Below, one piece after another: positions 35,029-44,100 of a stretch of DNA of 64,000 nt. This stretch comes from Gammaproteobacteria bacterium (GTDB lineage: Bacteria > Pseudomonadota > Gammaproteobacteria > Enterobacterales > Permianibacteraceae). Numbering within the stretch: position 1 is the stretch's first letter; every line of letters starts with the position of its first letter. Location of the stretch: positions 62,001 through 126,000 of the forward strand of contig JACPFT010000008.1 in NCBI GenBank assembly GCA_016182845.1, given 5' to 3'. The translations under genes were made by a program, and so were the position numbers. Under the pieces are notes generated by a model. The model did no database searches. It saw only the letters and a program-made list of their open reading frames with translations, and was not told the DNA's origin.

Positions 35029-35109
35029 GATTCACTGCCTTGGCTAAATGGCTGACAACGCCGGCCCGCTCGGGGCGGACCGGAAACGCGCCCAGGCTAG
35101 TGGTCTGAT

Positions 35110-35160
35110 GTGACAAGGAGGTTAGCGTCGTGTGACGCCGCCGTTAACAATGTGTGACAA
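35110..35160 (-). promoter_or_regulatory. Pho-box-like array upstream of phoX
   Basis: Five 7-base units start exactly 11 bases apart at 35110, 35121, 35132, 35143 and 35154. Read on the phoX strand they are TTGTCAC, TGTTAAC, GCGTCAC, CGCTAAC and TTGTCAC, all ending T(C/A)AC. The 11-bp direct-repeat phase and TGTCAC core match PhoB binding sites. A possible -10 (TAGCCT) lies about 10 bases beyond the last unit, where a PhoB-activated promoter would place it. Confidence 0.75.
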
Positions 35161-35161
35161 G

Positions 35162-35326
35162 CCTAGTGGTCCATGCGGGGTGTGGCTAACGTCAGTTCGG
35201 ATGCATGAAGCCCTGAGACAAGGCGCCGCGACGAGTCATAGCAGGGCTATGGCGAGGAGCGGCAACGCTGTATCAGGGTTTCAGGCGCCGAAATCATGTA
35301 ACCGACACCCCGCATGGACCACTAGG
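35162..35326. mobile_element. 165-bp element with perfect 22-bp terminal inverted repeats (MITE-like)
   Basis: The ends CCTAGTGGTCCATGCGGGGTGT (22 bases; here cited by position 35162-35183 and 35305-35326) are exact reverse complements. Internally CATAGC/GCTATG and CCCTGA/TCAGGG pairs continue the symmetry, so most of the element can fold as one hairpin. It encodes no protein. The right end supplies the TAG stop codon of the GGDEF gene and the left end touches the Pho-box-like array. No transposase is present, so it would be non-autonomous. Confidence 0.6.
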
Positions 35327-36380
35327 GCTCGGGCGGGGAACACCATTCGCACAAGCGGTCGCCGCCCTTGGCCTGGGCCTCGTGCAGGGCGCGGGCGGCG
35401 CAATCGATCAAGGCCTCGGGGTTCAGGCCGGCATCGGGCTTGAGCGTGGCGAGTCCCAGGCTCGCGGTCAGGAAGGGCTTGCCCCCGCCATGGGGCAGGC
35501 GTCGAGCGCGCAGGGCCCCCAGCAGCCGCCGCGCCGCCGCCTCGGCCCGCTCCGGCGCCACCAGGGGCAGGAGCACGGCGAAGCAGTCGCCGTCGAAGCG
35601 CGCCACGGTCTCCCCGGCGCGCTCGAAGGCCTCGGCCAGGGCGGCGGCCACCTGTTGCAGGCAGTAATCGCCCAGGTCGCGGCTGTGCAACCGGTTGTAC
35701 TCCGAGAAGCCGTCCACGTCCGCCAGGATCAGGGAAATGGGCAGGGCCTCGCGCTGGGCCCGGCCGCATTCCTGGGACAGGAGCGGTTCCAGATGAGCCC
35801 GGCTGTACACGCCGGTCAGGGCATCGCAGGGGTCCAGGGCTTCCAGCTGGGCGCGCAGGGACTGAAGCTCGGCGCCGGTCTTCAGCACGCGGCCGCGCCA
35901 GTCCTCGGCCCTTAAACCCTGATCCACCGCCAGGGCCAGGAGCTCCAGGGCCGCCCCCAGGGCCGGCCGCCAGGCCTGGCGCGTAGCCGCCAGGAGGCCG
36001 TGGCCCGGGTGTCCGGGCACGGGAGCCACGGCCAGGGTCGACAGGCCCGCGCCCCGCCAGAAGTCCGGCTCGGCCTCGGCCGGCAAGCGCGCCAGGGTCC
36101 AGCGGCCGGCCTCGCCCCGGACCAGCCGGGCGGCGAGCCAGGGGAAGCGGGCATGCTGGACCTGTAGGCCGGACCAGAGCGGTTCGTCCTCGCCCTGGGC
36201 CAGGAGCCGCCAGCGGCCGTCCATGGCATCGGCGCCGTCCGAACGCAACAAGCCCAGGACATCGAAGCCGGCCAGACGCCGCGCCTGGCGCAGCAGCGTG
36301 CACAAGCCGGAAGCGTCCTGTGCGGACGCCGTGGGCTGGGAGGGCGCCCCGGGACAGGGCGCGGACGGTTTGTTAGCCAT
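35322..36380 (-). CDS. GGDEF-domain protein with degenerate active site
   Basis: 352 residues. The first 165 or so form a GAF-like region without a signal peptide; a short coiled coil (VLKTGAELQSLRAQLEAL) leads to the GGDEF domain, which starts DPCDALTGVYSRAHLE and has ILADVDGFSEYNRLHS. The active-site loop reads RFDGDCFAVLLP, so GGDEF has become DGDCF: the first glycine and the catalytic glutamate are lost. It is probably not an active diguanylate cyclase and may instead bind GTP or signal by contact. The stop codon TAG belongs to the terminal repeat of the adjacent 165-bp element. Confidence 0.88.
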   Translation of the reverse strand: MANKPSAPCPGAPSQPTASAQDASGLCTLLRQARRLAGFDVLGLLRSDGADAMDGRWRLLAQGEDEPLWSGLQVQHARFPWLAARLVRGEAGRWTLARLPAEAEPDFWRGAGLSTLAVAPVPGHPGHGLLAATRQAWRPALGAALELLALAVDQGLRAEDWRGRVLKTGAELQSLRAQLEALDPCDALTGVYSRAHLEPLLSQECGRAQREALPISLILADVDGFSEYNRLHSRDLGDYCLQQVAAALAEAFERAGETVARFDGDCFAVLLPLVAPERAEAAARRLLGALRARRLPHGGGKPFLTASLGLATLKPDAGLNPEALIDCAARALHEAQAKGGDRLCEWCSPPEP

Positions 36381-36426
36381 AAGCCCTCCGCAGGGTCATG
36401 GCCGATGGGCGGAACCCCGTCTGGCG

Positions 36427-37185
36427 CTAGCGCCAGTCCTTGAGCCCGTACTTGTCGAGTATGGCCTTCAGCTCGCCCGAGGCGCGCAGCTGGCGCACGC
36501 CCTCGCCGAGCAGGCGGGCGTACTCCTTGGAGCTGGCCTTGGCCGGCGAGCAGGCGATGTACATGGGCACCGGGTCCGTCAGCGTCCCCGCCGACCGGAT
36601 CTGATCGGACATGCCCATGTCGGCCAGCTTGGCCTTCATCACCGACTCCGACTCCACCACGACGTTCACCCGTCCGGCCTGCAGTTTCTTGATGTTCTGC
36701 TCCAGGCCGTTATCGGCGTTGATGGTTTGGACCTGGACGCCGTTGCCGGCGTTCTCGACGAATTTCTGGAAGGCCTCGTCATAGGCATAGCCGCCGATCA
36801 GGCCGACGCTACGCCCCTTGAGCGAATCCAAGCCATTGAATTTCCAGGCGTCGTCGGTCTTTACCCAGAGGAAGCTCTGGTCCATGCCCTGGGGCTCTTC
36901 GGGAAAGACGAAATCCGGCGCATCCTCCTTGTAAGCCCCGATGGCGCAATCGAACTGGCCCTGGCGCACCGACATGAGCGTGCGCTCCCAGGGCATGGTG
37001 GCATAGTCCACCGTATGGCCACCGGCCTTGAGGGCCGCCGTGGCGATCTCCACCATGAAGCCGGGCCGGGCCGAGCCCGGCTCGCCGTTCATGGGAAACC
37101 AGACATCGGCGCGCAAGCTCACCGTGGCCGCCGAGGCCGTGGCGCAGAGGCCGAAACCCAGAACCAAGCTCCCCCAGATGCGCAT
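36427..37185 (-). CDS. Periplasmic amino-acid-type substrate-binding protein
   Basis: 252 residues of SBP family 3. Signal peptide MRIWGSLVLGFGLCATASA; the mature protein has the two-lobe pattern with ADVWFPMNGEPG at the N-terminus, PWERTLMSVRQGQFDCAIGAY at the hinge region and a C-terminal lobe ending LKAILDKYGLKDW. It lies just upstream of the degenerate GGDEF gene (46 bases) in the same direction, so the pair may form a ligand-sensing unit, but no transporter genes are adjacent. Confidence 0.88.
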   Translation of the reverse strand: MRIWGSLVLGFGLCATASAATVSLRADVWFPMNGEPGSARPGFMVEIATAALKAGGHTVDYATMPWERTLMSVRQGQFDCAIGAYKEDAPDFVFPEEPQGMDQSFLWVKTDDAWKFNGLDSLKGRSVGLIGGYAYDEAFQKFVENAGNGVQVQTINADNGLEQNIKKLQAGRVNVVVESESVMKAKLADMGMSDQIRSAGTLTDPVPMYIACSPAKASSKEYARLLGEGVRQLRASGELKAILDKYGLKDWR

Positions 37186-37236
37186 GCTCTTCTCCGCCGG
37201 TTGTTGTTCCTACAACTGTAGCAGTTGAACCGCCTT

Positions 37237-37722
37237 TCAGCGGTCGTCGCCCTTGTCCTTGCCCTTGCTCTTACCTTCGTGCTTGTCCTTGCCAGGCTTG
37301 CCGTGAGACTTGTCCCGCTCCTCGCGGTAGCGGTCATGCTCGCGGTCGTGGTGTTCGCGGTCGTGGTGTTCACGGCCCCGATCCGGGTAACGGCGGTAGA
37401 GATGGCGGGGTACGCGGTCGATTTCGACGACCCGCCAGGGACTGTAGAGATCCACCGACCAATGCCAGTGACCGTCGATGAGCCGCCAGTAATGGTCGTC
37501 CCACCAGTAATAGCCGGGCCGGCCGATCACCAGGTAGACGCCCAGACCGCCGTCGTACTCCATGTCGTGGCCGCGATGCTGGCGGCGGTAGCCGTGGGCC
37601 GGGGCATGGGCCGGCGGCCCGTAGCCGTAGCCATGGCCGCGTCGGGGACCGTCGTCGAGCACGACGCAGCCGGGCAGCAGGGCGGCCGCCAGGAGCGGCA
37701 GAAGCAGGGATTTCTTGAACAT
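37237..37722 (-). CDS. Putative lipoprotein with His/aromatic-rich core and Lys-rich tail
   Basis: 161 residues. Signal peptide with lipobox LLPGC, a histidine/glycine/tyrosine-rich start, then a compact aromatic segment (PGYYWWDDHYWRLIDGHWHW). The C-terminal third is low-complexity: tandem EHHDR units encoded by a 15-bp DNA repeat (37337-37370) and a lysine/glycine/aspartate tail. The histidines could bind metal, and the gene is divergent from the heavy-metal efflux operon, but no function is established. Confidence 0.7.
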   Translation of the reverse strand: MFKKSLLLPLLAAALLPGCVVLDDGPRRGHGYGYGPPAHAPAHGYRRQHRGHDMEYDGGLGVYLVIGRPGYYWWDDHYWRLIDGHWHWSVDLYSPWRVVEIDRVPRHLYRRYPDRGREHHDREHHDREHDRYREERDKSHGKPGKDKHEGKSKGKDKGDDR

Positions 37723-37809
37723 CCTAAGGACCTCGACGGGGGGTGTTTTCCAGCATAGCCCAAGCGCGGTGCCGGGCCTGCGCTCTGGCGCACAAAGCCC
37801 AAGGCGGGA

Positions 37810-37838
37810 TTGCCAGAACCGCCTGGGCGCACAATAAT
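37810..37838 (+). promoter_or_regulatory. Promoter of the metal-efflux operon
   Basis: TTGCCA (37810-37815), a 17-base spacer and AATAAT (37833-37838) give a good sigma-70-type promoter. Transcription would begin near 37845, at the ATG of the first gene, so that gene may be leaderless. An imperfect inverted repeat (GCCCAAGGCGG/CCGCCTGGGC) overlaps the promoter and could be an operator. Confidence 0.6.
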
Positions 37839-37844
37839 GTCGCC

Positions 37845-38219
37845 ATGCTGAACCGTCTGCGCCGCCATCTGCTGTTGATGCTCGCCCTCCTGCTGCCCGT
37901 CCAGGGCATGGCCGGCGTGCTGATGCTCGGCTGCGAGCACGAGTCCATGGCGGCCCCGGCCCAGGTGGCCAGCCATGACAGCCACCACGAGCACGGCGCC
38001 GCCAAGCCCAAAACCCATGCCGGGCATGAGGCCCAGAGCGGCGGGCTGCAGTGCGACGACTGCAACCTCTGCGATCTCTGCGCCAGCCCGGGCATCAGCT
38101 CGGCGCTGGCTCATGCCCCGCTCTCTCCCCTATCCGCCAGCCCGGCGGGCGAGGCCCCGCGCCTCGCTTCCCTGGCCCCCGATCAAATCCCCCGCCCACC
38201 TCGCTTTGCCGGCGTATAA
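37845..38219 (+). CDS. His/Cys-rich exported protein (DUF2946-like)
   Basis: 124 residues. A membrane/signal segment (HLLLMLALLLPVQGMAGVLM) precedes a histidine-rich stretch (ASHDSHHEHGAAKPKTHAGHE) and a cysteine cluster CDDCNLCDLC, a likely metal-binding site facing the periplasm. Small proteins of this kind often precede Czc/Cus operons and are annotated DUF2946. It is 74 bases upstream of the outer-membrane factor gene. There is no evident Shine-Dalgarno, consistent with leaderless translation. Confidence 0.72.
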   Translation: MLNRLRRHLLLMLALLLPVQGMAGVLMLGCEHESMAAPAQVASHDSHHEHGAAKPKTHAGHEAQSGGLQCDDCNLCDLCASPGISSALAHAPLSPLSASPAGEAPRLASLAPDQIPRPPRFAGV

Positions 38220-38293
38220 CGCCGGCGGCCGTCACTCCAAGACCACTCTGTACGCGCCGACCGGGACGATGAACTCGTAACCCGTGAGGACTT

Positions 38294-39496
38294 ATGCACC
38301 CTGTTTTTTCGATCCGGGCCTTGTGCCTGGGTCTTGGCCTGGCGCTCGCCGGCCCGGCCTGGGCCGGCCCCTGGAGCGCCGCCCTGGAAGCCGCCTGGCG
38401 GCGCGATCCCCAGGCACTCGCCCTGGAGGCCGGTGACCGCCTGGATCTGGCCCGCCATGATCAGGCCCGCCGCCTCCTGGCCGAGCCTCCCGAGCTGGAG
38501 GCCCGCCAGTGGCGCGACCGCGAGGGCCGTGGCGGCGCCGAGGAGACCGAGCTGGACCTGAGCTTAAGCCTGCGCTGGCCGGGCGAGCGCCGCGCCGCCC
38601 TGAGCCTGGCCGAGGCCGAGGCCTACGCCCGCGCCGCCCAGTTGCAGGCCCGGCGCCTAGAGCTGGCCGGCGAGTTGCGCGAAGCCGCCGCCGAGCTCCT
38701 GGCCGCCCGCGCCGAGGAGGGCCTGGCCGTTCAGCGTCGCGCCCTGGCCGATGCCCTGGCCGCCGACATCGCGGCCCAGGTCAAGGCCGGCGAGAAGCCC
38801 GAGACGGAGCGCATGCTGGCCTTGGGCGAGGCCCTGGCCGCCCGCCGTGCCGCCCTCGATGCGGCCAGCCGCCGTCGGCGGGCGGAGGGCGAATGGGCCG
38901 CGCGCATCGGCGCCGAGCTGGCCGTGCCCGAGGCGGCGGAAACGCCGGCCGAGGCCGCCGAAGCGGATGCCCATCCGGCCTGGCGGGCCCTGGCCGCCGA
39001 GCGCCAGCGCCTCCTGGCCGAGCGCCAGGCCGCCCAGGCCGATGCCCGGGAGGCGCCAAGCCTGGCCCTGGGTGCCCGCCGCGAGCGGGCCGAGGCCGGG
39101 GGACCCAGCGACACCGCCCTGAGCCTGGGTTTCAGCATCCCCTTAAGCGAACGGGTGGAGCAGGGCAGCCGCCGCGCCGAACTGGACCAGGGCCTGGCCG
39201 AGGTCGAGGCGCGCCTGGCGCAGACGCGCATCCGCCTTCAGACCGAGCGCCACCAGGCCGAGAGCGATCTGGACACGGCCCGCGCCCTGCTACCCCTGGC
39301 CGCCGAACAGGCCGAGCTCGCCCGCCGCCAGCGCGCCGAGGCGCGCCGCGCCCTGGATCTGGGCGAGTTGTCCCTGCTCGATTACACGCGCCTGGACGCC
39401 CAGGCCGCCGAGGCCGAGCGCGGCGCCGTCCTGGCCCGCCTGGCCGAAGCCCGCGCCGTCGCGCGCCTGAACCAGTCTTACGGGATTCTTCCATGA
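38294..39496 (+). CDS. Outer-membrane efflux factor (TolC/CzcC-like)
   Basis: 400 residues. Signal peptide ending GPAWAG, then two TolC-type repeats of long helices rich in alanine, glutamate and arginine (for example RRLELAGELREAAAELLAARAEEG and its counterpart near residue 320) with short beta segments such as LDLSLSLRWPGERRAA and TALSLGFSIPLSERV. It would form the channel of the metal-efflux complex. Its stop overlaps the start of the adaptor gene (ATGA). Codon use is extreme in GC, like its neighbours. Confidence 0.9.
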   Translation: MHPVFSIRALCLGLGLALAGPAWAGPWSAALEAAWRRDPQALALEAGDRLDLARHDQARRLLAEPPELEARQWRDREGRGGAEETELDLSLSLRWPGERRAALSLAEAEAYARAAQLQARRLELAGELREAAAELLAARAEEGLAVQRRALADALAADIAAQVKAGEKPETERMLALGEALAARRAALDAASRRRRAEGEWAARIGAELAVPEAAETPAEAAEADAHPAWRALAAERQRLLAERQAAQADAREAPSLALGARRERAEAGGPSDTALSLGFSIPLSERVEQGSRRAELDQGLAEVEARLAQTRIRLQTERHQAESDLDTARALLPLAAEQAELARRQRAEARRALDLGELSLLDYTRLDAQAAEAERGAVLARLAEARAVARLNQSYGILP

Positions 39497-41136
39497 AACA
39501 GCCTGTCCTGAATTTTCTCGCCGGGGCGGCAGCCCTGGTCCTGCCCCTCGCGGTCCTGGCCCATGGCGGCGAGGACCACGATCTCACCGAGCCGGCGGCC
39601 GGCGGCGGCCTGAAGCCGCGCGTCGAGCTGCACAGCGAGGCCCTGGAGGTCCTGGGCGTCCTGGTCCGCCCGGACGAGCTGCGCCTCTATGTGGACGAAT
39701 TCGCCAGCAATGCGCCGGTGGAAAAGGCCGGCATCGAGGCCGAGATCGGCGGCGCCCTGCGCCAGGCCGAGGCCCTGGCCCCCGGCGAGTACCGGGTGAA
39801 GCTGCCGGCCCTGAAGGCGCCGGGCAAGCATCCCCTGGTCCTGACCGTCACCACCGCATCGGGCCTGGAGCTCCTGGACGGCAGCCTGGTCCTGCCGGCG
39901 CCCGAGGCCGAGGAGGCCGAGCACGAGCACGCCGCCGGCCTGCCTCGCCTGGCCTGGGTCGGCCTCGCCGCCCTGCTGGCCCTGGTCCTGGGCCTGGCCT
40001 TCAGGCGCTGGCGCGGCGCGACGGCCCTGGGCCTGGCCCTCACCCTGGGACTGTTTCTGGGCGGGGCGCCGCGCCCCGGTCTCGCCCATGGCGGCGAGGA
40101 GCATGCCGAGGAGACCGCGAAGGCGAGCGCGGAGCTGGTCGAGGGCCAGCCCAAGCGCCTGGCCGACGGCACGGTCTACCTGCCCAAGCCCACCCAGCAC
40201 CTCCTGGGCCTGCGCACGGAAGTGGTCAGGCTGGGGCCGGTGCGCCAGGGCCTGAACCTGAACGGCCGCATCATCGCCGACGCCAATGCCGGCGGCCTGG
40301 TGGCCGCGCCCCAAGCCGGGCGGGTCCGCCCCGGGCCGGCGGGTTTCCCGGTCCTGGGGGCCAAGGTAGCGGCCGGCCAGGTCCTGGCCTATTTGGAACC
40401 GGCCCTCAGCGCCCCGGAGCGGGCGGCCCTAGCCGGCGAGCTGGCGCAAGCCCAGGCCGAGCTGGCCCAGGCCCAGGCGCGGGTGGCGCGCCAGGCCCAG
40501 CTCACCGCCTCCATCGCCGCCAAGGACCGGGCGGCGGCCAAGGGCGAGGCGGCGGCGCTCCAGCAACGGGTCGCGGCCCTGAAGGCCGCCCTGATCGAGG
40601 CCGAGCCGGTGCGCGCCCCGGTGGCCGGCGTGGTGGCCAGCCGCGCGGTCCTGGCCGGCCAGGTGGTGGCGGCCGGGGAGACCCTGTTCAGCCTGCACGA
40701 TCCGGCTCGTCACTGGGTCGAGGCCCTGGCCTACGAGCCCGCCCTGGCGGCGCGCATCCAGAGCGCGGAGCTGGTGCTCAAGGACAGGCGCCTGCCGCTG
40801 AAGCTGCTGGGCGCGGGCCGGGAGCTCCGGGATCAGGCCCTGCCCGTTCAGTTTTCCGTCGAAGCGCCGGCGGCCGAACTGGCCGTGGACCAGCCGGTGC
40901 GCGTGCAGGTCTCCCTGGACGGCGAGCGCCAGGCCCTGAGCCTGCCGGAGGCCGCCGTCGTGCGCGGCGGCGACGGCCTGCCCGTGGTCTTCGTGCACCA
41001 GAGCGCCGAGCGCTTCGAGCCGCACCGCGTGGAGGTGGAGCCGGTGGCCGGCGGCCGCCTGGCGGTGCGCCGGGGCCTGCACGAGGGCGACCGGGTGGTG
41101 AGCGAAGGCGCCAGCCTGCTGGTGCAGGTGCGTTGA
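39493..41136 (+). CDS. Metal RND adaptor (CzcB/CusB-like) with extra N-terminal membrane-anchored domain
   Basis: 547 residues, longer than the usual 380-420. Signal peptide, then AHGGEDHD and a domain of about 120 residues ending in a membrane helix (LAWVGLAALLALVLGLAFRRW). A second hydrophobic stretch (ALGLALTLGLFLGGAPRPG) leads to a second AHGGEEHAEE. From residue about 215 the normal adaptor follows: VYLPKPTQHLLGLRTEVV, GRVRPGPAGFPVLGAKV, a coiled-coil hairpin, RAPVAGVVASRAVLAGQVV and RGLHEGDRVVSEGA. The repeated His-rich start looks like a fusion of a periplasmic metal-binding module to the adaptor. Confidence 0.88.
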   Translation: MKQPVLNFLAGAAALVLPLAVLAHGGEDHDLTEPAAGGGLKPRVELHSEALEVLGVLVRPDELRLYVDEFASNAPVEKAGIEAEIGGALRQAEALAPGEYRVKLPALKAPGKHPLVLTVTTASGLELLDGSLVLPAPEAEEAEHEHAAGLPRLAWVGLAALLALVLGLAFRRWRGATALGLALTLGLFLGGAPRPGLAHGGEEHAEETAKASAELVEGQPKRLADGTVYLPKPTQHLLGLRTEVVRLGPVRQGLNLNGRIIADANAGGLVAAPQAGRVRPGPAGFPVLGAKVAAGQVLAYLEPALSAPERAALAGELAQAQAELAQAQARVARQAQLTASIAAKDRAAAKGEAAALQQRVAALKAALIEAEPVRAPVAGVVASRAVLAGQVVAAGETLFSLHDPARHWVEALAYEPALAARIQSAELVLKDRRLPLKLLGAGRELRDQALPVQFSVEAPAAELAVDQPVRVQVSLDGERQALSLPEAAVVRGGDGLPVVFVHQSAERFEPHRVEVEPVAGGRLAVRRGLHEGDRVVSEGASLLVQVR

Positions 41137-44100
41137 TGTTTACCGCCATTGTTAGAACCAGCCTGCGCCAGCGCCTCATGGTCCTGGTGCTGTCCGGCCT
41201 GCTGATGGCCCTGGGGCTGCTGTCCCTGGCCCAGCTGCCGGTGGATGTCTTCCCGGACTTGAACCGGCCCATGGTCACCCTGATGACCGAGGCCGGGGGC
41301 ATGGCTCCCGAGGAAGTGGAGCTGCAGATCACCCAGCCCCTGGAGGCGGCCATGAACGGCATGCCCGGCGTGAACCGGGTGCGCTCGGTGTCCGGCGTGG
41401 GCCTGTCGGTGGTCTATGTGGAGTTCGACTGGGGCACGGAGGTGTTCCGCAACCGCCAGCTGACCAACGAGCGCCTGTCCCTGGTGCGCGAGCAGCTGCC
41501 GCCCGGCGTCCTGCCGCAGATGGGCCCCATCGCCTCCATCATGGGCGAGATCATGCTGGTGGCCCTGTCGCCCACGGCGGAGGGCACACCCATGGCGGTG
41601 CGCGAGTACGCCGACTGGAGCCTGCGACCCCGCCTCCTGACCATCCCGGGCGTGGCCCAGGTCATTCCCATCGGCGGCGAGGTGCGCGAGTACCGCATCG
41701 TGCCCGACCCGGCGCGCCTGTCCGCCCTGGACGTGGATCTGGCGGATCTGGAGGAAGCGCTGCGCGACTTCGGCGCCAATACCAGCGGCGGTTTCCTGGA
41801 GAGCGCCGGGCGCGAATACCTGATCCGCCACCTGGGCCGCACCACGGCCCTGGAGGATCTGCGCAACCTGGTGGTGCGCCACGAGAAAGGCGATGCCCAC
41901 CCGGTCCTGCTGCGCCAGCTGGCCGAGGTGGATTTCGCCGCCCGGCCCAAGCGCGGCGATGCCGGTTTCATGGGCAAGCCCGCCGTGGTCCTGTCCATCC
42001 AGAAACAGCCGGACGCCGACACCGTGCGCCTGACCGCCGCCATCGAGGCGGCCCTGGCCGAGCTCAAGCAGGGCCGTCCGGCCACGGTGGCCGAGCCGGC
42101 CATCCTGTTCCGCCAGGCGGATTTCATCAGCCGGGCCATCGCCAATGTGGAGGAAGCCCTGCGCGACGGCGCCCTGATGGTGGCCCTGGTGCTCTTCCTG
42201 TTCCTGGCCAATGCCCGCACCACGGCCATTTCGCTCATCGCCATCCCCGTGTCCCTGTTGGTCAGCTTCCTGGTGTTCCGGGCCCTGGGGCTGTCCCTCA
42301 ACACCATGACCCTGGGGGGCCTGGCCATCGCCATCGGCGAGCTGGTGGACGATGCCGTGGTGGACGTGGAGAACATCCTGCGCCGGCTCAAGGAGAACCG
42401 GGCACTGCCTACGCCCAGACCGGTGCTGGACGTGGTCCTGGCGGCCTCGGTGGAAGTGCGCTCCGGGATCGTCTATGCCACGGCCATCGTGGTCCTGGTC
42501 TTCGTGCCCCTGTTCGCCCTGCCGGGCATCGAGGGGCGGCTGTTCGTACCCTTGGGGCTAGCCTATATCGTCGCCATCCTGGCCAGCCTCCTGGTGTCCA
42601 TCAGCCTCACCCCGGTCCTGGCGTCCTGGTGGCTGCCGGGCATGCGTCAGCTGGCCCACGGCGATTCACGCCTGGTGGCCTGGCTGAAGGCGCGCGATGA
42701 GCGGCTGCTGCTGTGGTCCTTCCGCCACGTCGGGGCCCTGAGCCTGGCGGCCTTGGCCGCCGTGGCCGGCGCCGCCCTGCTGGCCACGACCCTGCCGCGC
42801 GCCTTCCTCCCGGACTTCAACGAGGGCACGCTCACCGTCAACCTGCAGCTCAACCCGGGCACGGCCCTGTCCGAGTCCAATAAGCTGGGCCTGCTCGCCG
42901 AGAGGCTCGTGTTGGAGGTACCCGAGGTGATCGCCGTGGGCCGGCGCACCGGCCGCGCCGAGCTGGACGAGCATGCCGAGGGCGTGCACTACGGCGAGCT
43001 GGACGTGGACCTGACGCCCTCGGAACGGCCCCGCGAGGCGGTCGTCGCCGAGATCCGCGCCAAGCTCAAGCAGCTGCCGGCCACGGTGGCCATAGGCCAG
43101 CCCATCTCCCACCGCCTGGACCACCTGCTGTCCGGCGTGCGCGCGCAAGTCGCCCTCAAGCTCTTCGGCGAGGACCTGGACGCCCTGCGCGGCCTGGCCG
43201 AGGACCTGCGCGGACGCTTGAGCAAGGTGCCCGGCCTGGTCGATCTCCAGGTGGAAAAGCAGGTCCTCATCCCCCAGAGCCAGGTGCGCATCGACTATGC
43301 CCAGGCGGCGGCCCATGGCGTCACCCCCGGCGAGGTGCTGCGCGCCCTGGAGACCCTGGTGGGGGGCCAGCGCATCGGCGAGGTCCTGGACGGCAACCGC
43401 CGCTTCGAGATCAACCTGCGCCTGGCCGATGCCGACCGCCGCCTGGAGGCCCTGAACCAGCTGCTTATAGAGACCCCCAAGGGCCGCGTGCCGCTCGCCG
43501 CCATCGCCCGCATCGAGGACAGCCTGGGCCCCAACCAGGTGAGCCGCGACAACGGCAAGCGGCGCATCGTGATCCAGGCCAATACCGAAGGCCGGGACAT
43601 GGCCGCCGTGGTGGCGGACATCCGCGCCGTCCTGGCCGGAACGCCCCTGCCGGAGGGCTATTTCACCCGCCTGGAAGGCCAGTTCCAGGCCCAGGAAGAA
43701 GCCGCCCTGCGCATCGCCCTGCTCAGCCTGGTGTCCTTCGGACTCATCTTCCTGGTGCTCTACAGCCGCTACCGCTCCCTGACCTTAAGCGCCCTGATCA
43801 TGGCCAATATCCCCCTGGCCCTGGTGGGCGCCGTCCTGGCCTTGTGGCTGGCGGAAGGCCAGCTGTCGGTGGCCAGCCTGGTGGGCTTCATCACCCTGGC
43901 CGGCATCGCCACCCGCAACGGCATCCTCAAGGTAAGCCATTACCTGAACCTGGGCCGGGAGGGCATGGCCTTCGGCGAAGGCCTGGTCGTGCGCGGCAGC
44001 CTGGAGCGCCTGACCCCGGTCCTGATGACCGCCCTGGTGGCGGCCTTCGCCCTCACCCCCCTGATCCTGGCCCACGACCAGCCGGGCAAGGAGATCCTGC

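Noticed and set aside
38509-39492. Upstream extension of the metal adaptor to 875 codons
   Set aside because: The extension overlaps the outer-membrane factor gene in another frame and is arginine/proline/glycine-rich; the adaptor signal peptide starts at 39493.
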